NCBI GenBank assembly: GCA_002320595.1
Contig: DCKB01000042.1
Span: forward strand, 1-41,940
Reading direction: 5' to 3'
DNA length: 41,940 nt
Source of the DNA: Christensenella sp. UBA1685
Lineage (GTDB): Bacteria > Bacillota > Clostridia > Christensenellales > CAG-138
This document shows, in pieces, positions 15,616 through 23,321 of the stretch. The position numbers and the translations under genes are program-made. The notes beneath the pieces were generated by a model. The model worked only from the letters and a program-made list of their open reading frames with translations, was not told where the DNA came from and did no database searches. Every line of letters begins with the position of its first letter. The stretch's first letter is position 1.

Positions 15616-17295
15616 ATGAAGGCAGCCTTTTGCACGCTTGGGTGCAAGGTGAACCAATACGATACGGAAGCGATGCGGGAGCTGTTTGAGAACGCGGGCT
15701 ATGAAATCGTGGACTTTAGTGAACCTGCGGATATTTACGTTGTAAACACCTGCACCGTAACACAGACGGGCGATAAGAAATCCCGCCAAATGATCTCCCG
15801 CGCGCATGCGCTTGCTCCGGAGGCGAAAATCATTGTCGCAGGGTGTTATTCCCAGCGCGCGCCGGAAGAGGTGCTGGCACTGCCGGGCGTGAGCCTTGTG
15901 ATCGGCACGAAGGAGCGGACGAATGTGGTAGAGCTGGCGGAAGCGCTCCAACAGGGGAAAAAGCATGCGGTTTCGGATATCTGCAGAGAGCATATGTTTG
16001 AACCGCTTACCGTTTCGCATGAAGGAAGAACGCGTGCACATTTGAAGATTCAGGAAGGATGCGACCGATTCTGCACCTATTGCATTATCCCATATGCGCG
16101 CGGGCCGATTCGAAGCAGGCCTCTTTTGGATGTGCGTACGGAACTTGAAAAGCTTGCTGCGGCCGGATACCGGGAGGTCGTGCTTACGGGCATCCACCTG
16201 ATGTCCTATGGAAGGGATCTTCCAGAAGCGCCCACCCTGCTTGATGCGATCGCGCAGGCAGAAGGAATTGCGGGCATCCGCCGCATCCGTCTCGGCTCGC
16301 TGGAACCTCAGCTGCTATCGGATGCATTCGTACACGCGCTAGCGGAAAACCCGAAAATTTGCCGGCAGTTTCACCTTTCCCTGCAAAGCGGAAGCGCGGG
16401 CGTGCTTGCGCGCATGAAGCGCCGCTATACGCCGCAACAATATTTGGATTGTGTGCGAAATCTCCGCGCGGCCATGCCGGAATGTGCGATCACGACGGAC
16501 ATAATTGTGGGTTTTCCCGGGGAAACCGCAGCGGAGTTTGAAGAAACGCTTGCTTTTGCGCGCACCGTTTCGCTTGCGCGCATCCATGTGTTCCCTTATT
16601 CCCGGCGCGAGGGCACCAAAGCGGCAGAGATGCCGGGTCAGCTTTCCCGCGCAGTCAAAGCGGAGCGTGCCGCACGGCTCGGCGCGCTTGCGGCAGAGCT
16701 TTCTTGGGAGTATGCTTCCCGCTTTGTCGGAACGGAGCAGGAGGTGCTTTTTGAGGAACGGGATAAAGAATGCCTTGCCGGGCATACGGAAACCTATCTT
16801 CGCGTAACCGTACCTTCGGCGGATGAGGCGCTCCTGAACCGCTTTGCGCGGGTGCGGATCCTTCGTGCAGAGAAGGGTGAGCTCCGGGGGGAATTAATTT
16901 CGGTTGAATCGCGCGATCAGGCGTTCAACATAGACTCAAAAGAAGGAGGTAAACCAATGGAACCCTGCTTGTTCTGCAAAATTGCAAGCGGCGAAATTCC
17001 GTCTGCAAAGGTATATGAGGATGATGACGTTCTTGCATTCCGGGATATCGCGCCCGCCGCGCCGGAACATGTGCTCATCATCCCCAAAAAGCATTACGAC
17101 AGCGTGATGCAGCTTGACGATGATGCGTTGCTTGCACGCATGTTTGCCGCAGCGCGAGAGATCGCGAAAACATGCGGCATCAGTGAAAGCGGCTTTCGCC
17201 TCGTAATTAATACGGGCAAGGATGGCGGCCAAACGGTCGGGCACCTGCATATGCATATGCTTGGAGCACGAGAACTCGGCTGGCCTCCCGGTTAG
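15616..17295 (+). CDS. mtaB: tRNA t6A37 methylthiotransferase MtaB, reading through in frame into a HIT domain
   Basis: Residues 1-447 are a complete MtaB, the radical SAM enzyme converting t6A37 to ms2t6A37 in tRNA. The UPF0004 domain has C10, C46 and C77 for the auxiliary cluster. The radical SAM domain has CDRFCTYC (C149, C153, C156). A TRAM domain ends near ELISVES. No stop codon follows: the frame continues through about 20 linker residues (RDQAFNIDSKEGGKP) into a complete 112-residue HIT domain. In typical clostridia mtaB and the HIT gene are separate neighbours. The junction contains a strong ribosome site for the HIT gene, so a 559-residue fusion, a free HIT protein, or both may be made. 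The start is the ATG at 15616. Confidence 0.85.
   Translation: MKAAFCTLGCKVNQYDTEAMRELFENAGYEIVDFSEPADIYVVNTCTVTQTGDKKSRQMISRAHALAPEAKIIVAGCYSQRAPEEVLALPGVSLVIGTKERTNVVELAEALQQGKKHAVSDICREHMFEPLTVSHEGRTRAHLKIQEGCDRFCTYCIIPYARGPIRSRPLLDVRTELEKLAAAGYREVVLTGIHLMSYGRDLPEAPTLLDAIAQAEGIAGIRRIRLGSLEPQLLSDAFVHALAENPKICRQFHLSLQSGSAGVLARMKRRYTPQQYLDCVRNLRAAMPECAITTDIIVGFPGETAAEFEETLAFARTVSLARIHVFPYSRREGTKAAEMPGQLSRAVKAERAARLGALAAELSWEYASRFVGTEQEVLFEERDKECLAGHTETYLRVTVPSADEALLNRFARVRILRAEKGELRGELISVESRDQAFNIDSKEGGKPMEPCLFCKIASGEIPSAKVYEDDDVLAFRDIAPAAPEHVLIIPKKHYDSVMQLDDDALLARMFAAAREIAKTCGISESGFRLVINTGKDGGQTVGHLHMHMLGARELGWPPG
16957..17295 (+). CDS. HIT-family (histidine triad) nucleotide-binding protein, internal start
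   Basis: The 112-residue HIT domain hydrolyses or binds purine nucleoside monophosphate conjugates in characterised members (HinT branch). It starts MEPCLFCKIASGEIPSAKVYEDDDVLAF, including the usual CxxC pair, and carries the histidine triad HLHMHM (H96, H98, H100) after GGQTVG. It ends LGAREL-GWPPG, typical of HinT. An AGAAGGAGGT Shine-Dalgarno (16941-16950) precedes the ATG by six bases, arguing for independent translation even though mtaB enters it in the same frame with no stop. It is followed by rpsU, the usual clostridial order. Confidence 0.85.
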   Translation: MEPCLFCKIASGEIPSAKVYEDDDVLAFRDIAPAAPEHVLIIPKKHYDSVMQLDDDALLARMFAAAREIAKTCGISESGFRLVINTGKDGGQTVGHLHMHMLGARELGWPPG

Positions 17296-17316
17296 AAAAA
17301 ACTGCGGTAAATTGTG

Positions 17317-17345
17317 TTGACTTTGTCCCGCGCTTACCGTATAAT
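17317..17345 (+). promoter_or_regulatory. Strong sigma-A promoter of rpsU
   Basis: TTGACT (17317-17322) and a perfect TATAAT (17340-17345) are separated by 17 bases. It allows rpsU to be transcribed apart from the mtaB-HIT operon. Confidence 0.85.
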
Positions 17346-17422
17346 TGCTTTGTGTTTCGGTAGTCCTTATGCGATGGCAACGGCACGGTGTGCTATGTTG
17401 CGGTAAGAGGGGAGGGAAAATG

Positions 17423-17593
17423 ATGGAAATTCGTGTAGGCGAAAACGAGTCCCTGGAAAGTGCTCTTAAACGGTTTAAACGGAAATGCGCACGCTCCGGC
17501 GTCCTTGCTGAGGTCCGCAGGCGCGAGCACTATGAGAAGCCCAGCGTAAAGCGCAAGAAGAAGGCGGAAGCCGCCAGAAAGCGCAAGTATTAA
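17423..17593 (+). CDS. rpsU: Ribosomal protein S21 (bS21)
   Basis: The 56-residue basic small-subunit protein lies near the anti-Shine-Dalgarno region of 16S rRNA. MEIRVGENESLESALKRFKRKCARSGVLAEVRRREHYEKPSVKRKKK is unmistakable as bS21, ending in a Lys/Arg-rich tail. Two adjacent ATGs (17420 and 17423) are possible. The second is chosen because GGAGG at 17411-17415 is then seven bases away. It has its own strong promoter and a strong terminator, so it is a monocistronic unit at the end of the mtaB-HIT block. Confidence 0.96.
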   Translation: MEIRVGENESLESALKRFKRKCARSGVLAEVRRREHYEKPSVKRKKKAEAARKRKY

Positions 17594-17672
17594 TTCGCAT
17601 GGCAAACCTGAACTGATCCAAGCAATCGTGCTGAGCGCTTTGGAATACTTAGAAACAAGACCAAGCTCTTTT

Positions 17673-17697
17673 GACCCGGTGAAAACCGGGTCTTTTT
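17673..17697 (+). terminator. Intrinsic terminator of rpsU
   Basis: GACCCGGT (17673-17680) pairs with ACCGGGTC (17685-17692) around a GAAA tetraloop and is followed by TTTTT. Confidence 0.95.
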
Positions 17698-17750
17698 CGT
17701 TTGACGCGCCCATACGATAGAATATGAGATACCTGAGAGGGGAAACGCGC

Positions 17751-17993
17751 GTGGCTACCATCAACTTTTGCGACCTCAAACGAAAGGAGGTCATTAACCT
17801 GTGCGACGGTGCGCGGCTTGGCTGCATCTGCGATTTGGAAATGGATGCCTGCTCCGGCGCCGTTTATGCAATCATTGTCCCGGGGCCGCCGCGCCTGTGG
17901 GGGCTTCTGCGCAGTGATGAGGAGCTTGTAATACCATATAACAAGATCACCAAAATAGGGGATGATGTAATTCTGGTGGATATCGTGCTGTAA
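17751..17993 (+). CDS. YlmC/YmxH-family sporulation-associated PRC-barrel protein
   Basis: The 80-residue protein is a single PRC-barrel-like domain. The pattern DLKRKEVINLCDGARLGCICDLEMDACSG, then LWGLLRSDEELVIPYNKITKIGDDVILVDI, is that of the YlmC/YmxH family, widespread in endospore formers and of unknown biochemical role. A GTG at 17751 with GAGAGGGG eight bases upstream is chosen; an in-frame ATG at 17724 lacks a ribosome site. In many clostridia this gene precedes nrdR and pgeF as it does here. A CATACGATA sequence at 17711-17719 resembles a sporulation sigma -10, but no convincing -35 was found. Confidence 0.88.
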   Translation: MATINFCDLKRKEVINLCDGARLGCICDLEMDACSGAVYAIIVPGPPRLWGLLRSDEELVIPYNKITKIGDDVILVDIVL

Positions 17994-18020
17994 CGCAGTG
18001 CATCCTTTGCCGTGTGGGGA

Positions 18021-18049
18021 TAGAAAGATACAGCATGTTGTGATATAAT
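18021..18049 (+). promoter_or_regulatory. Probable promoter of nrdR-pgeF
   Basis: An extended -10 TGATATAAT (18041-18049) is preceded 17 bases upstream of the hexamer by a weak -35, TAGAAA (18021-18026). The nrdR start is 29 bases downstream. Confidence 0.55.
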
Positions 18050-18078
18050 ATCCAAAAACCTGCACGGAGGTTGCGCAA

Positions 18079-18534
18079 ATGAAATGCCGGTATTGCCTTG
18101 GGACGGAAAGCAAGGTTGTGGATTCGCGCCCGACGGATGACGGAACCAGCATACGCCGCAGGAGGGAATGCATTTCCTGCGGGAAGCGTTTCACCACGTA
18201 TGAAAAAATTGAGGAAATCCCAATTATGGTGGTGAAGAAAGACGGCCGAAGAGAGGCGTTTGACAGCGCAAAAATTCTTGCCGGCGTTCGCAAATCCTGC
18301 GAAAAACGCCCTGTTTCCGCCGCGGATCAGGACAAGCTGGTGGATGAAGTTGTGCGCGAAGTATTTAACACATTGGAACAGGAAGTCACGAGCAACTACA
18401 TTGGTGAACTCGTGATGAAAGGCCTCAAACAACTGGATGAGGTTTCCTATGTGCGGTTTGCTTCCGTTTACCGCCAGTTTAAGGACATCAACACGTTTAT
18501 GGAGGAACTTAAACTCCTGTTGGAGGAATCCTGA
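18079..18534 (+). CDS. nrdR: Transcriptional repressor NrdR
   Basis: The 151-residue repressor controls ribonucleotide reductase genes by sensing ATP and dATP. The N-terminal zinc ribbon has C3, C6, C31 and C34 (MKCRYC and CISCGKRFTTYE). It is followed by an ATP-cone domain (about 47-137) starting VVKKDGRREAFDSAKILAGV. Length is standard. A CGGAGG ribosome site precedes the ATG. The next gene, pgeF, begins directly at the base after the stop, indicating coupling. No ribonucleotide reductase gene or NrdR box is visible in this window, so its targets lie elsewhere. Confidence 0.98.
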   Translation: MKCRYCLGTESKVVDSRPTDDGTSIRRRRECISCGKRFTTYEKIEEIPIMVVKKDGRREAFDSAKILAGVRKSCEKRPVSAADQDKLVDEVVREVFNTLEQEVTSNYIGELVMKGLKQLDEVSYVRFASVYRQFKDINTFMEELKLLLEES

Positions 18535-19389
18535 GTGCGGCAGGCGGAATATGAAGCGCTTTCATTGCGGATGCGGCACGGATATGAGTATGGCGAGACG
18601 AAGGGCGTCGGCTTTTTTCGTGCAGCTTCACTTGAAGGCATGTCGGGGCTTATTCATGGCTTTACCGCACGAAAAGGCGGCGTGAGCGCGCCTCCGTTCG
18701 ACACGCTGAACCTTGCTTTCGGAAAAACGGAACCAATGGATGCTCCGAAGAACGTGCAGCGGAATTTTGAGATATTCTGTGCCGCTGCGGGTGTTCCGTA
18801 TCATTCGCTCTGCATCATCAATTTTGAACACGGTGCAAACGTAGTGGCTGTGTCTGGTGCGGACTGCGGGCGTGGGATTGTGCGTGGGCCTCTGGCGCCG
18901 TGCGACGGGCTTGTGACAAATGATCCGGCTGTGACGCTAATTACATCCCATGCGGACTGCGGCGCTTTTTTTCTATATGATCCCGTGCACCGCGCGGTTG
19001 GCGCGGGACATGCAGGTTGGAAGGGCATGCTTGGCCGCATCGGCAGGAACCTGGTTGAGGCGATGCGCCGCGAGTATGGAAGCAACCCTGCGGATCTCAT
19101 CGCATCCAACGGGCCGTGTATCTGCCGGAACTGTTATGAAGTGGATGAAGCGCTTGCTGCGCAGTTTGAAGCTGAGTTTGGGGTCGCATGCAGCACAACG
19201 GGGCGGCCTGGAAAGCGCCAGCTTGATTTGGAAATCCCTGCGGCCGTGCAGCTATTGGAAGCGGGCGTCCGGCCGGAAAACATCACGCTTATGCATGCCT
19301 GCACATTTGAGATGCCGGAGTTGCTGTTTTCCCACCGGCGCGTTCGTGGAAAAACGGGCGATATGGCGGGTTTTATCAAACTTACATAA
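18535..19389 (+). CDS. pgeF: Peptidoglycan editing factor PgeF (YfiH/YlmD, laccase-domain)
   Basis: The 284-residue protein belongs to the DUF152/multicopper polyphenol-oxidase-like family. E. coli YfiH edits mis-incorporated amino acids in muropeptide precursors; other members act on purine nucleosides. The metal-site residues are visible as HADC (139-142) and GHAGW (158-162), with SNGPCICRNCYEVD and the SHRR ending. The start is a GTG immediately after the nrdR TGA, with TGGAGGAA in the nrdR end as ribosome site. The N-terminal 25 residues are not conserved in the family, so a later start is possible. A terminator follows. Confidence 0.92.
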   Translation: MRQAEYEALSLRMRHGYEYGETKGVGFFRAASLEGMSGLIHGFTARKGGVSAPPFDTLNLAFGKTEPMDAPKNVQRNFEIFCAAAGVPYHSLCIINFEHGANVVAVSGADCGRGIVRGPLAPCDGLVTNDPAVTLITSHADCGAFFLYDPVHRAVGAGHAGWKGMLGRIGRNLVEAMRREYGSNPADLIASNGPCICRNCYEVDEALAAQFEAEFGVACSTTGRPGKRQLDLEIPAAVQLLEAGVRPENITLMHACTFEMPELLFSHRRVRGKTGDMAGFIKLT

Positions 19390-19410
19390 ATTTGCTTTGC
19401 GTATCTTTCA

Positions 19411-19452
19411 CCCCATCGGGACATGCTGAAAGCATGATCGATGGGGCTTTTA
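19411..19452 (+). terminator. Intrinsic terminator after pgeF
   Basis: CCCCATCG (19411-19418) pairs with CGATGGGG (19439-19446), with an inner stem CATGCT/AGCATG, followed by CTTTTATTTT. Confidence 0.9.
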
Positions 19453-19485
19453 TTTTACAAGGATTTGCCTAAGGTGGTTTTTGAT

Positions 19486-19941
19486 ATGCAGATTTACGAG
19501 AGCCTTTGCGTATGCGCAATAATCGCCGGAGCGAGCGGTGCGATTGGCCGTGCCTGTGCACGTCTTGAGATTTCCCCATTTGCGCTTGCATTTTCGGGGG
19601 CGCTTCTTTTGATGCTCAGCCGGTTCTCATTCGCACCGCTTGCAGAATTTCGCTGCAACACAGGAACGCTTGTGTTTCCGGTATACTTTCTGATTCAGAT
19701 GGTGGAACAGCGGGGGCTGAACGTGCGGGCTGCGGCGACATGGCGTGCTTTTTTTGCCGCGTCCACGCTTCCGGTTGTATGGATGCTTGTGAGCGCACTT
19801 GCAGAGCTTTGGCGATTGGATTATGCATCCGTAAATCTTGATGGGATTGCTTTGCGCAACGCGCAGGCGATTCTTTGCGCAACAACTTTCGGAAGCATGC
19901 TGCTGCATGCAGCATTGCACGAGAAACGAAAAACTGTCTGA
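19486..19941 (+). CDS. Small multi-pass membrane protein of unknown function
   Basis: I do not recognise this 151-residue protein. It is strongly hydrophobic with about four likely membrane segments: near residues 7-25, 30-45, 55-70 and 90-110, with a further weak one near 130-145. A basic C-terminus ends it (HEKRKTV). The ATG at 19486 has AAGGTGG eight bases upstream; an earlier ATG at 19441 lies inside the preceding terminator and is rejected. It lies between the pgeF terminator and the spoIIIA operon, with a 152-base gap before spoIIIAA. A role in sporulation is possible from position only. No catalytic motif is visible. Confidence 0.65.
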   Translation: MQIYESLCVCAIIAGASGAIGRACARLEISPFALAFSGALLLMLSRFSFAPLAEFRCNTGTLVFPVYFLIQMVEQRGLNVRAAATWRAFFAASTLPVVWMLVSALAELWRLDYASVNLDGIALRNAQAILCATTFGSMLLHAALHEKRKTV

Positions 19942-20059
19942 TCACCACACGCTCTGCTGTTGTTGGAGACACACATTTTGGAATTAAGATCAGATCTCAA
20001 ACAATTTCTGGTCGGCATGCAAAGGTTAAAGGTTTCGGTTCTGTTTTAGCAAGCCTGTA

Positions 20060-20067
20060 CATATCAT
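20060..20067 (+). promoter_or_regulatory. Possible sigma-E -10 element for the spoIIIA operon
   Basis: CATATCAT resembles the sigma-E -10 (CATACA-T), and spoIIIA operons are sigma-E dependent in B. subtilis. It lies 26 bases before the spoIIIAA ATG. I found no good -35 at the expected distance, so support is weak. The rest of the 19942-20093 gap shows nothing else recognisable. Confidence 0.25.
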
Positions 20068-20093
20068 AGAACAAAATGGGAGGACATGCAGCG

Positions 20094-21008
20094 ATGGACA
20101 GGATTGGCAACAAACCGTTAAGCGAACTTCTGCGCGTTTTACCCGCATGCCTGCGCGATGCCGTTCTTTATGCCGGAACGGATGAGCTTGAGGAGATCCG
20201 GGTACGTACAGGGCGTCCGGTGCAGCTGCTGTATGCGCAAAAAGAACGGATGCTTGCGCTTACTGCTGACGAGCGCTTTTGCGCCCTGCTGCTTGAAAGC
20301 CTGTGCGAACATTCCGCTTTCGCGCGGGAGGCAGAGCTTCGGGAAGGATTCCTGACGCTGCGCGGCGGGTGCCGTGTTGGAATTTCCGGCCGCGCGGAAA
20401 TGCGGGATGGCCGGATCGCACATATGGCGCAGGTTACCTCCTTCAGCCTCAGGATTGCGCGGGAGCATAAGGGCTGTGCGAGGGGCGCTCTCCCGATGCT
20501 GCTGAATGCAAATGGAAGCCCCGTGCCGACGCTTCTGCTTTCACCGCCGGGCGCAGGGAAAACCACGCTTTTAAGAGACGCCGCGCGTCTGCTATCGGAT
20601 GGTGGCACGGGATGGCGGGGCTATAAGGTCGCACTTGCAGACGAGCGTGGAGAGCTTGCCGGCGCAAGCGGCGGAACTCCCTTACTGGACGTAGGCTTGC
20701 GCACGGACGTAATGGACGGCTGCCCGAAAGCGGAGGCAATGGAGCGGATGCTCAGAAGCATGTCGCCGGAAATTATTGTGACGGATGAGCTCGGCAGTGC
20801 AGCGGATGCGGAAGCCGTGTGCCGCGCTGCCGCAGGCGGCGTCTGCGTGCTTGCATCCGCACATGCGGGGAGCATCGCCGATGCGGCGCGTAAGCCGTAT
20901 CTTGCCCCGCTGCTGAACAACGGCAGCTTTCATCAGGTGCTTGTGCTTGAAAGGAATGGGCGCGACGTGAAGCTCCGGACATATGCTTGCGGGGAGGCGG
21001 CAATATGA
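20094..21008 (+). CDS. spoIIIAA: Stage III sporulation protein AA (ATPase)
   Basis: The 304-residue cytoplasmic ATPase is related to type II/IV secretion ATPases and powers or assembles the SpoIIIA-SpoIIQ channel between mother cell and forespore. The P-loop is PPGAGKTT at 151-158. The Walker B-like segment is IIVTDELG, and GGCRVGISGRA and ALADERGELAG are family motifs. The ATG at 20094 is preferred to the one at 20076, because the latter would place the GGGAGGA Shine-Dalgarno inside the gene. It is first of eight consecutive spoIIIA genes. Confidence 0.96.
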   Translation: MDRIGNKPLSELLRVLPACLRDAVLYAGTDELEEIRVRTGRPVQLLYAQKERMLALTADERFCALLLESLCEHSAFAREAELREGFLTLRGGCRVGISGRAEMRDGRIAHMAQVTSFSLRIAREHKGCARGALPMLLNANGSPVPTLLLSPPGAGKTTLLRDAARLLSDGGTGWRGYKVALADERGELAGASGGTPLLDVGLRTDVMDGCPKAEAMERMLRSMSPEIIVTDELGSAADAEAVCRAAAGGVCVLASAHAGSIADAARKPYLAPLLNNGSFHQVLVLERNGRDVKLRTYACGEAAI

Positions 21009-21514
21009 GCGCACTGCTGGCAGCTGTTTTGTTTTGTGCATGCGTGTTCCTTGGAAACGGGAAAGCGCGCTCTCTCCGGGTACGCAGGCAAACGCTTACG
21101 GCAATGGAAGATGACATTCGCCGCCTTGCTGAAAGGATGGAACTACGCCCTGCGCCGATTGCGGTTCTTATTATGCAGTTCGCACCGCGTACGGAGGCGT
21201 TTTGGGAGATTTTCGGCGAAAAACTTGGGGGAGAGGCGCCCATAACAGAGTTATGGAAGGAAGCTATGGAGGAAGCGGAAAAAGCGCATAACGGGTTTGA
21301 AACGCTTTCGCCGGAGGAAACTGCTGTTCTTGTGGATTTTGGCCTTGGGCTTGACGGAATTGGCCTTGCGGCGCAGAGCGCTAATGCGCAAAACGCATGC
21401 AAGCGGCTCAACCAGCGCGTTGCGGCGCTCGAAGCGGAACTTTCCAAAAAAGGGAAGCTTTTCGAATCGCTCGGTGTGCTTGCAGGACTTTCGCTGGCGC
21501 TCCTTGTGATATAA
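21005..21514 (+). CDS. spoIIIAB: Stage III sporulation protein AB
   Basis: The 169-residue protein has an N-terminal hydrophobic segment (about 2-15), a helical soluble body (RRQTLTAMEDDIRRLAERMELRPAPIAVLI) and a C-terminal membrane segment (SLGVLAGLSLALLVI). This resembles GspF-like SpoIIIAB proteins, the membrane platform partner of SpoIIIAA. The ATG overlaps the spoIIIAA TGA by four bases and has a GGGGAGG ribosome site. Length matches the family (about 170). Confidence 0.92.
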   Translation: MSALLAAVLFCACVFLGNGKARSLRVRRQTLTAMEDDIRRLAERMELRPAPIAVLIMQFAPRTEAFWEIFGEKLGGEAPITELWKEAMEEAEKAHNGFETLSPEETAVLVDFGLGLDGIGLAAQSANAQNACKRLNQRVAALEAELSKKGKLFESLGVLAGLSLALLVI

Positions 21515-21551
21515 ATACGCGCTTGCATGCCATTCCGAAGGGGTGTGTTAT

Positions 21552-21749
21552 ATGGGAATTGAAATCGTATTCAAAATCGCAGGCATCGGCATCCTGATTG
21601 CGATCATATGCCAGCTTCTGAAGCAGACGGGGCGTGACGATATGGCGATGCTTGCTGCGCTTGCAGGGCTTATTATTACGCTGATGATGGTAATTGACCT
21701 GATCGGAACGCTGTTTGACAGCGTAAAGCAGATATTCCAGCTTTATTAA
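21552..21749 (+). CDS. spoIIIAC: Stage III sporulation protein AC
   Basis: The 65-residue protein has two membrane helices, MGIEIVFKIAGIGILIAIICQLLKQTGRDDMAMLAALAGLIITL being typical, and belongs to the small membrane subunits of the mother-cell channel. The ATG at 21552 is chosen over one nine bases earlier because AAGGGG is then at normal distance and homologues begin with MGIE. It is 37 bases after spoIIIAB and 18 bases before spoIIIAD. Confidence 0.93.
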   Translation: MGIEIVFKIAGIGILIAIICQLLKQTGRDDMAMLAALAGLIITLMMVIDLIGTLFDSVKQIFQLY

Positions 21750-21767
21750 GGAGAAAGGTGGCTTTGC

Positions 21768-22169
21768 ATGACGGTTTTTAAAGTGATCGGCATCGCGCTC
21801 ACGGCGGTAGCTGCCGCTCTGGTGCTGCGTGCTTACCGGCCGGAACTTGGGCTGCAGATCGCTGTTGCCGCCGGCGTGCTGATCCTCGTTTTGACGCTGG
21901 ATGAGCTTGCGGCCATGTCCGGTTTTCTCAGAGAGGTTTTGGGACGGTATCAAATTGATACCGCATACCTTGCGGTTATGCTTAAGGTGATCGGCGTTGC
22001 ATATCTCGCACAGTTTGCGTCTGACCTTTGCCGGGATGCGGGAGAAGGTGCGGTGGCGGGAAAAGTGGAACTCGCAGGGCGTGTGCTGATCCTTGCGCTC
22101 TGCCTGCCGGTATTTGCGGCGATCCTTGAATTGATCGGCAGTATCCTTTCCACCCATGCGGCGATATAG
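21768..22169 (+). CDS. spoIIIAD: Stage III sporulation protein AD
   Basis: The 133-residue membrane protein has about four helices, with the family start FKVIGIALTAVAAALVLRAYRPELGLQIAVAAG and the YLAVMLKVIGVAYLAQFASDLCRDAGE core. It is homologous to SpoIIIAC and acts in the same channel complex. A strong AAGGAGAAAGGTGG ribosome site is present. Its 3' end overlaps the predicted spoIIIAE start by 14 bases, which suggests coupling. Confidence 0.94.
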   Translation: MTVFKVIGIALTAVAAALVLRAYRPELGLQIAVAAGVLILVLTLDELAAMSGFLREVLGRYQIDTAYLAVMLKVIGVAYLAQFASDLCRDAGEGAVAGKVELAGRVLILALCLPVFAAILELIGSILSTHAAI

Positions 22170-23307
22170 GCTCAAATTCCTGCTTTTCGGCATGCTGTGC
22201 ATCCTGATTCCGGCCACCGTGCGTGCGGAGGAGTTACCGCAGGAAAGCGCAGACCAGCTTGCGGCATATGACCTTGGAGCGTGGGAGGCATACTATCAAA
22301 GCTTGCCGGAAAGCGTTCGGGAAATATGGGATGGGGCGAATTTGACGGCGGTTGTGGAACATATTGCGGGTGGAAATGGAATTGCCTACGATACCGTTCT
22401 TACAGCGTTTCAGGATATCGCGCTGTATGCGTTACGGGAAAGTATGGGGGCATATGCATCGCTCCTCGGTGTGGCGCTCATTTCCTGTGTGGCGGAGATC
22501 CTGTGCGGTGGCCGGGAAGGGATCGGAGAGACGGTCGGCATCCTTTGCTTCGGAATGAGCGCGGCAGCCGTATCATATGCATTGATGCGGCAGGTTGCAC
22601 TTGCAAGTGCGACGATTGACGCGTTGACAGCGTTTACTGAAATCGCAGCGCCAGTGCTCTCATTTTCGCTCGCGGCCGTAGGCAGTGTAACGCTTAGCGG
22701 CGCGATACAGCCCATGATGGCATTTTTAAGCGTTACGATCACAGGCTTTTTTAAAAGCGTTATCCTGCCGCTTACAGTGGCGGGGGGAACCGCGGTAATC
22801 GTGGGGGGCCTCACACAGCGAATGGGGCTTGCACAGCTCCATAAGTTCATTAAATCCGCTGTAAAGTGGCTTACTGGGGCGGTGTCCACAATATATTTCG
22901 GCATCGTTGCATTGCAAGGGCTGAGCATGGGCGGTTCGGACAGTCTTGCCCTGCGTGCGGCAAAATATACGCTTGACAAGAGTGTGCCCATCGTGGGGGG
23001 TATAGCGTCCGGAACGCTGGAAACAGTGCTGGGAAGCGCAGTTCTGATCAAAAATGCCGTAGGGGCTGCGGTAATGCTGACTGTGGTTGGCGTTGCAATC
23101 TCCCCGTTATTGCAAATCGCCTGCGCAGGGCTTGCCTGCAAGGCGATGGCGGCGCTTTGCGCACCGTTGGGCGGAGATGGCCGTATTCCAAAACTTCTCG
23201 GGGATCTTTCGGATGTTTACAATAACCTTTTCGCTGCGGTGACAGCCGTTGCTTTAATGTTTATTATTTCTGCGGGGCTTGTGATGGCAGTGGGAAACGC
23301 AGCATAG
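22156..23307 (+). CDS. spoIIIAE: Stage III sporulation protein AE
   Basis: The 383-residue polytopic membrane protein is the largest membrane subunit of the SpoIIIA complex. A signal-like N-terminus (about 6-25, cleavage near VRAEE) is followed by an extracytoplasmic stretch and then about seven hydrophobic segments. Family segments include the GAIQPMMAFLSVTITGFFKSVILPLTVAGG region. The ATG at 22156 lies within the end of spoIIIAD and has no clear ribosome site, as expected for coupled translation. An internal ATG at 22192 is a possible alternative. Confidence 0.94.
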   Translation: MRRYRLKFLLFGMLCILIPATVRAEELPQESADQLAAYDLGAWEAYYQSLPESVREIWDGANLTAVVEHIAGGNGIAYDTVLTAFQDIALYALRESMGAYASLLGVALISCVAEILCGGREGIGETVGILCFGMSAAAVSYALMRQVALASATIDALTAFTEIAAPVLSFSLAAVGSVTLSGAIQPMMAFLSVTITGFFKSVILPLTVAGGTAVIVGGLTQRMGLAQLHKFIKSAVKWLTGAVSTIYFGIVALQGLSMGGSDSLALRAAKYTLDKSVPIVGGIASGTLETVLGSAVLIKNAVGAAVMLTVVGVAISPLLQIACAGLACKAMAALCAPLGGDGRIPKLLGDLSDVYNNLFAAVTAVALMFIISAGLVMAVGNAA

Positions 23308-23321
23308 CACAGGAGAGGCGG

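Noticed and set aside
17700..17728. TTGACG with TAGAAT as a sigma-A promoter for the ylmC-like gene
   Set aside because: The spacing is only 11 bases. A sigma-E/K-like CATACGATA lies there too, but without a -35.
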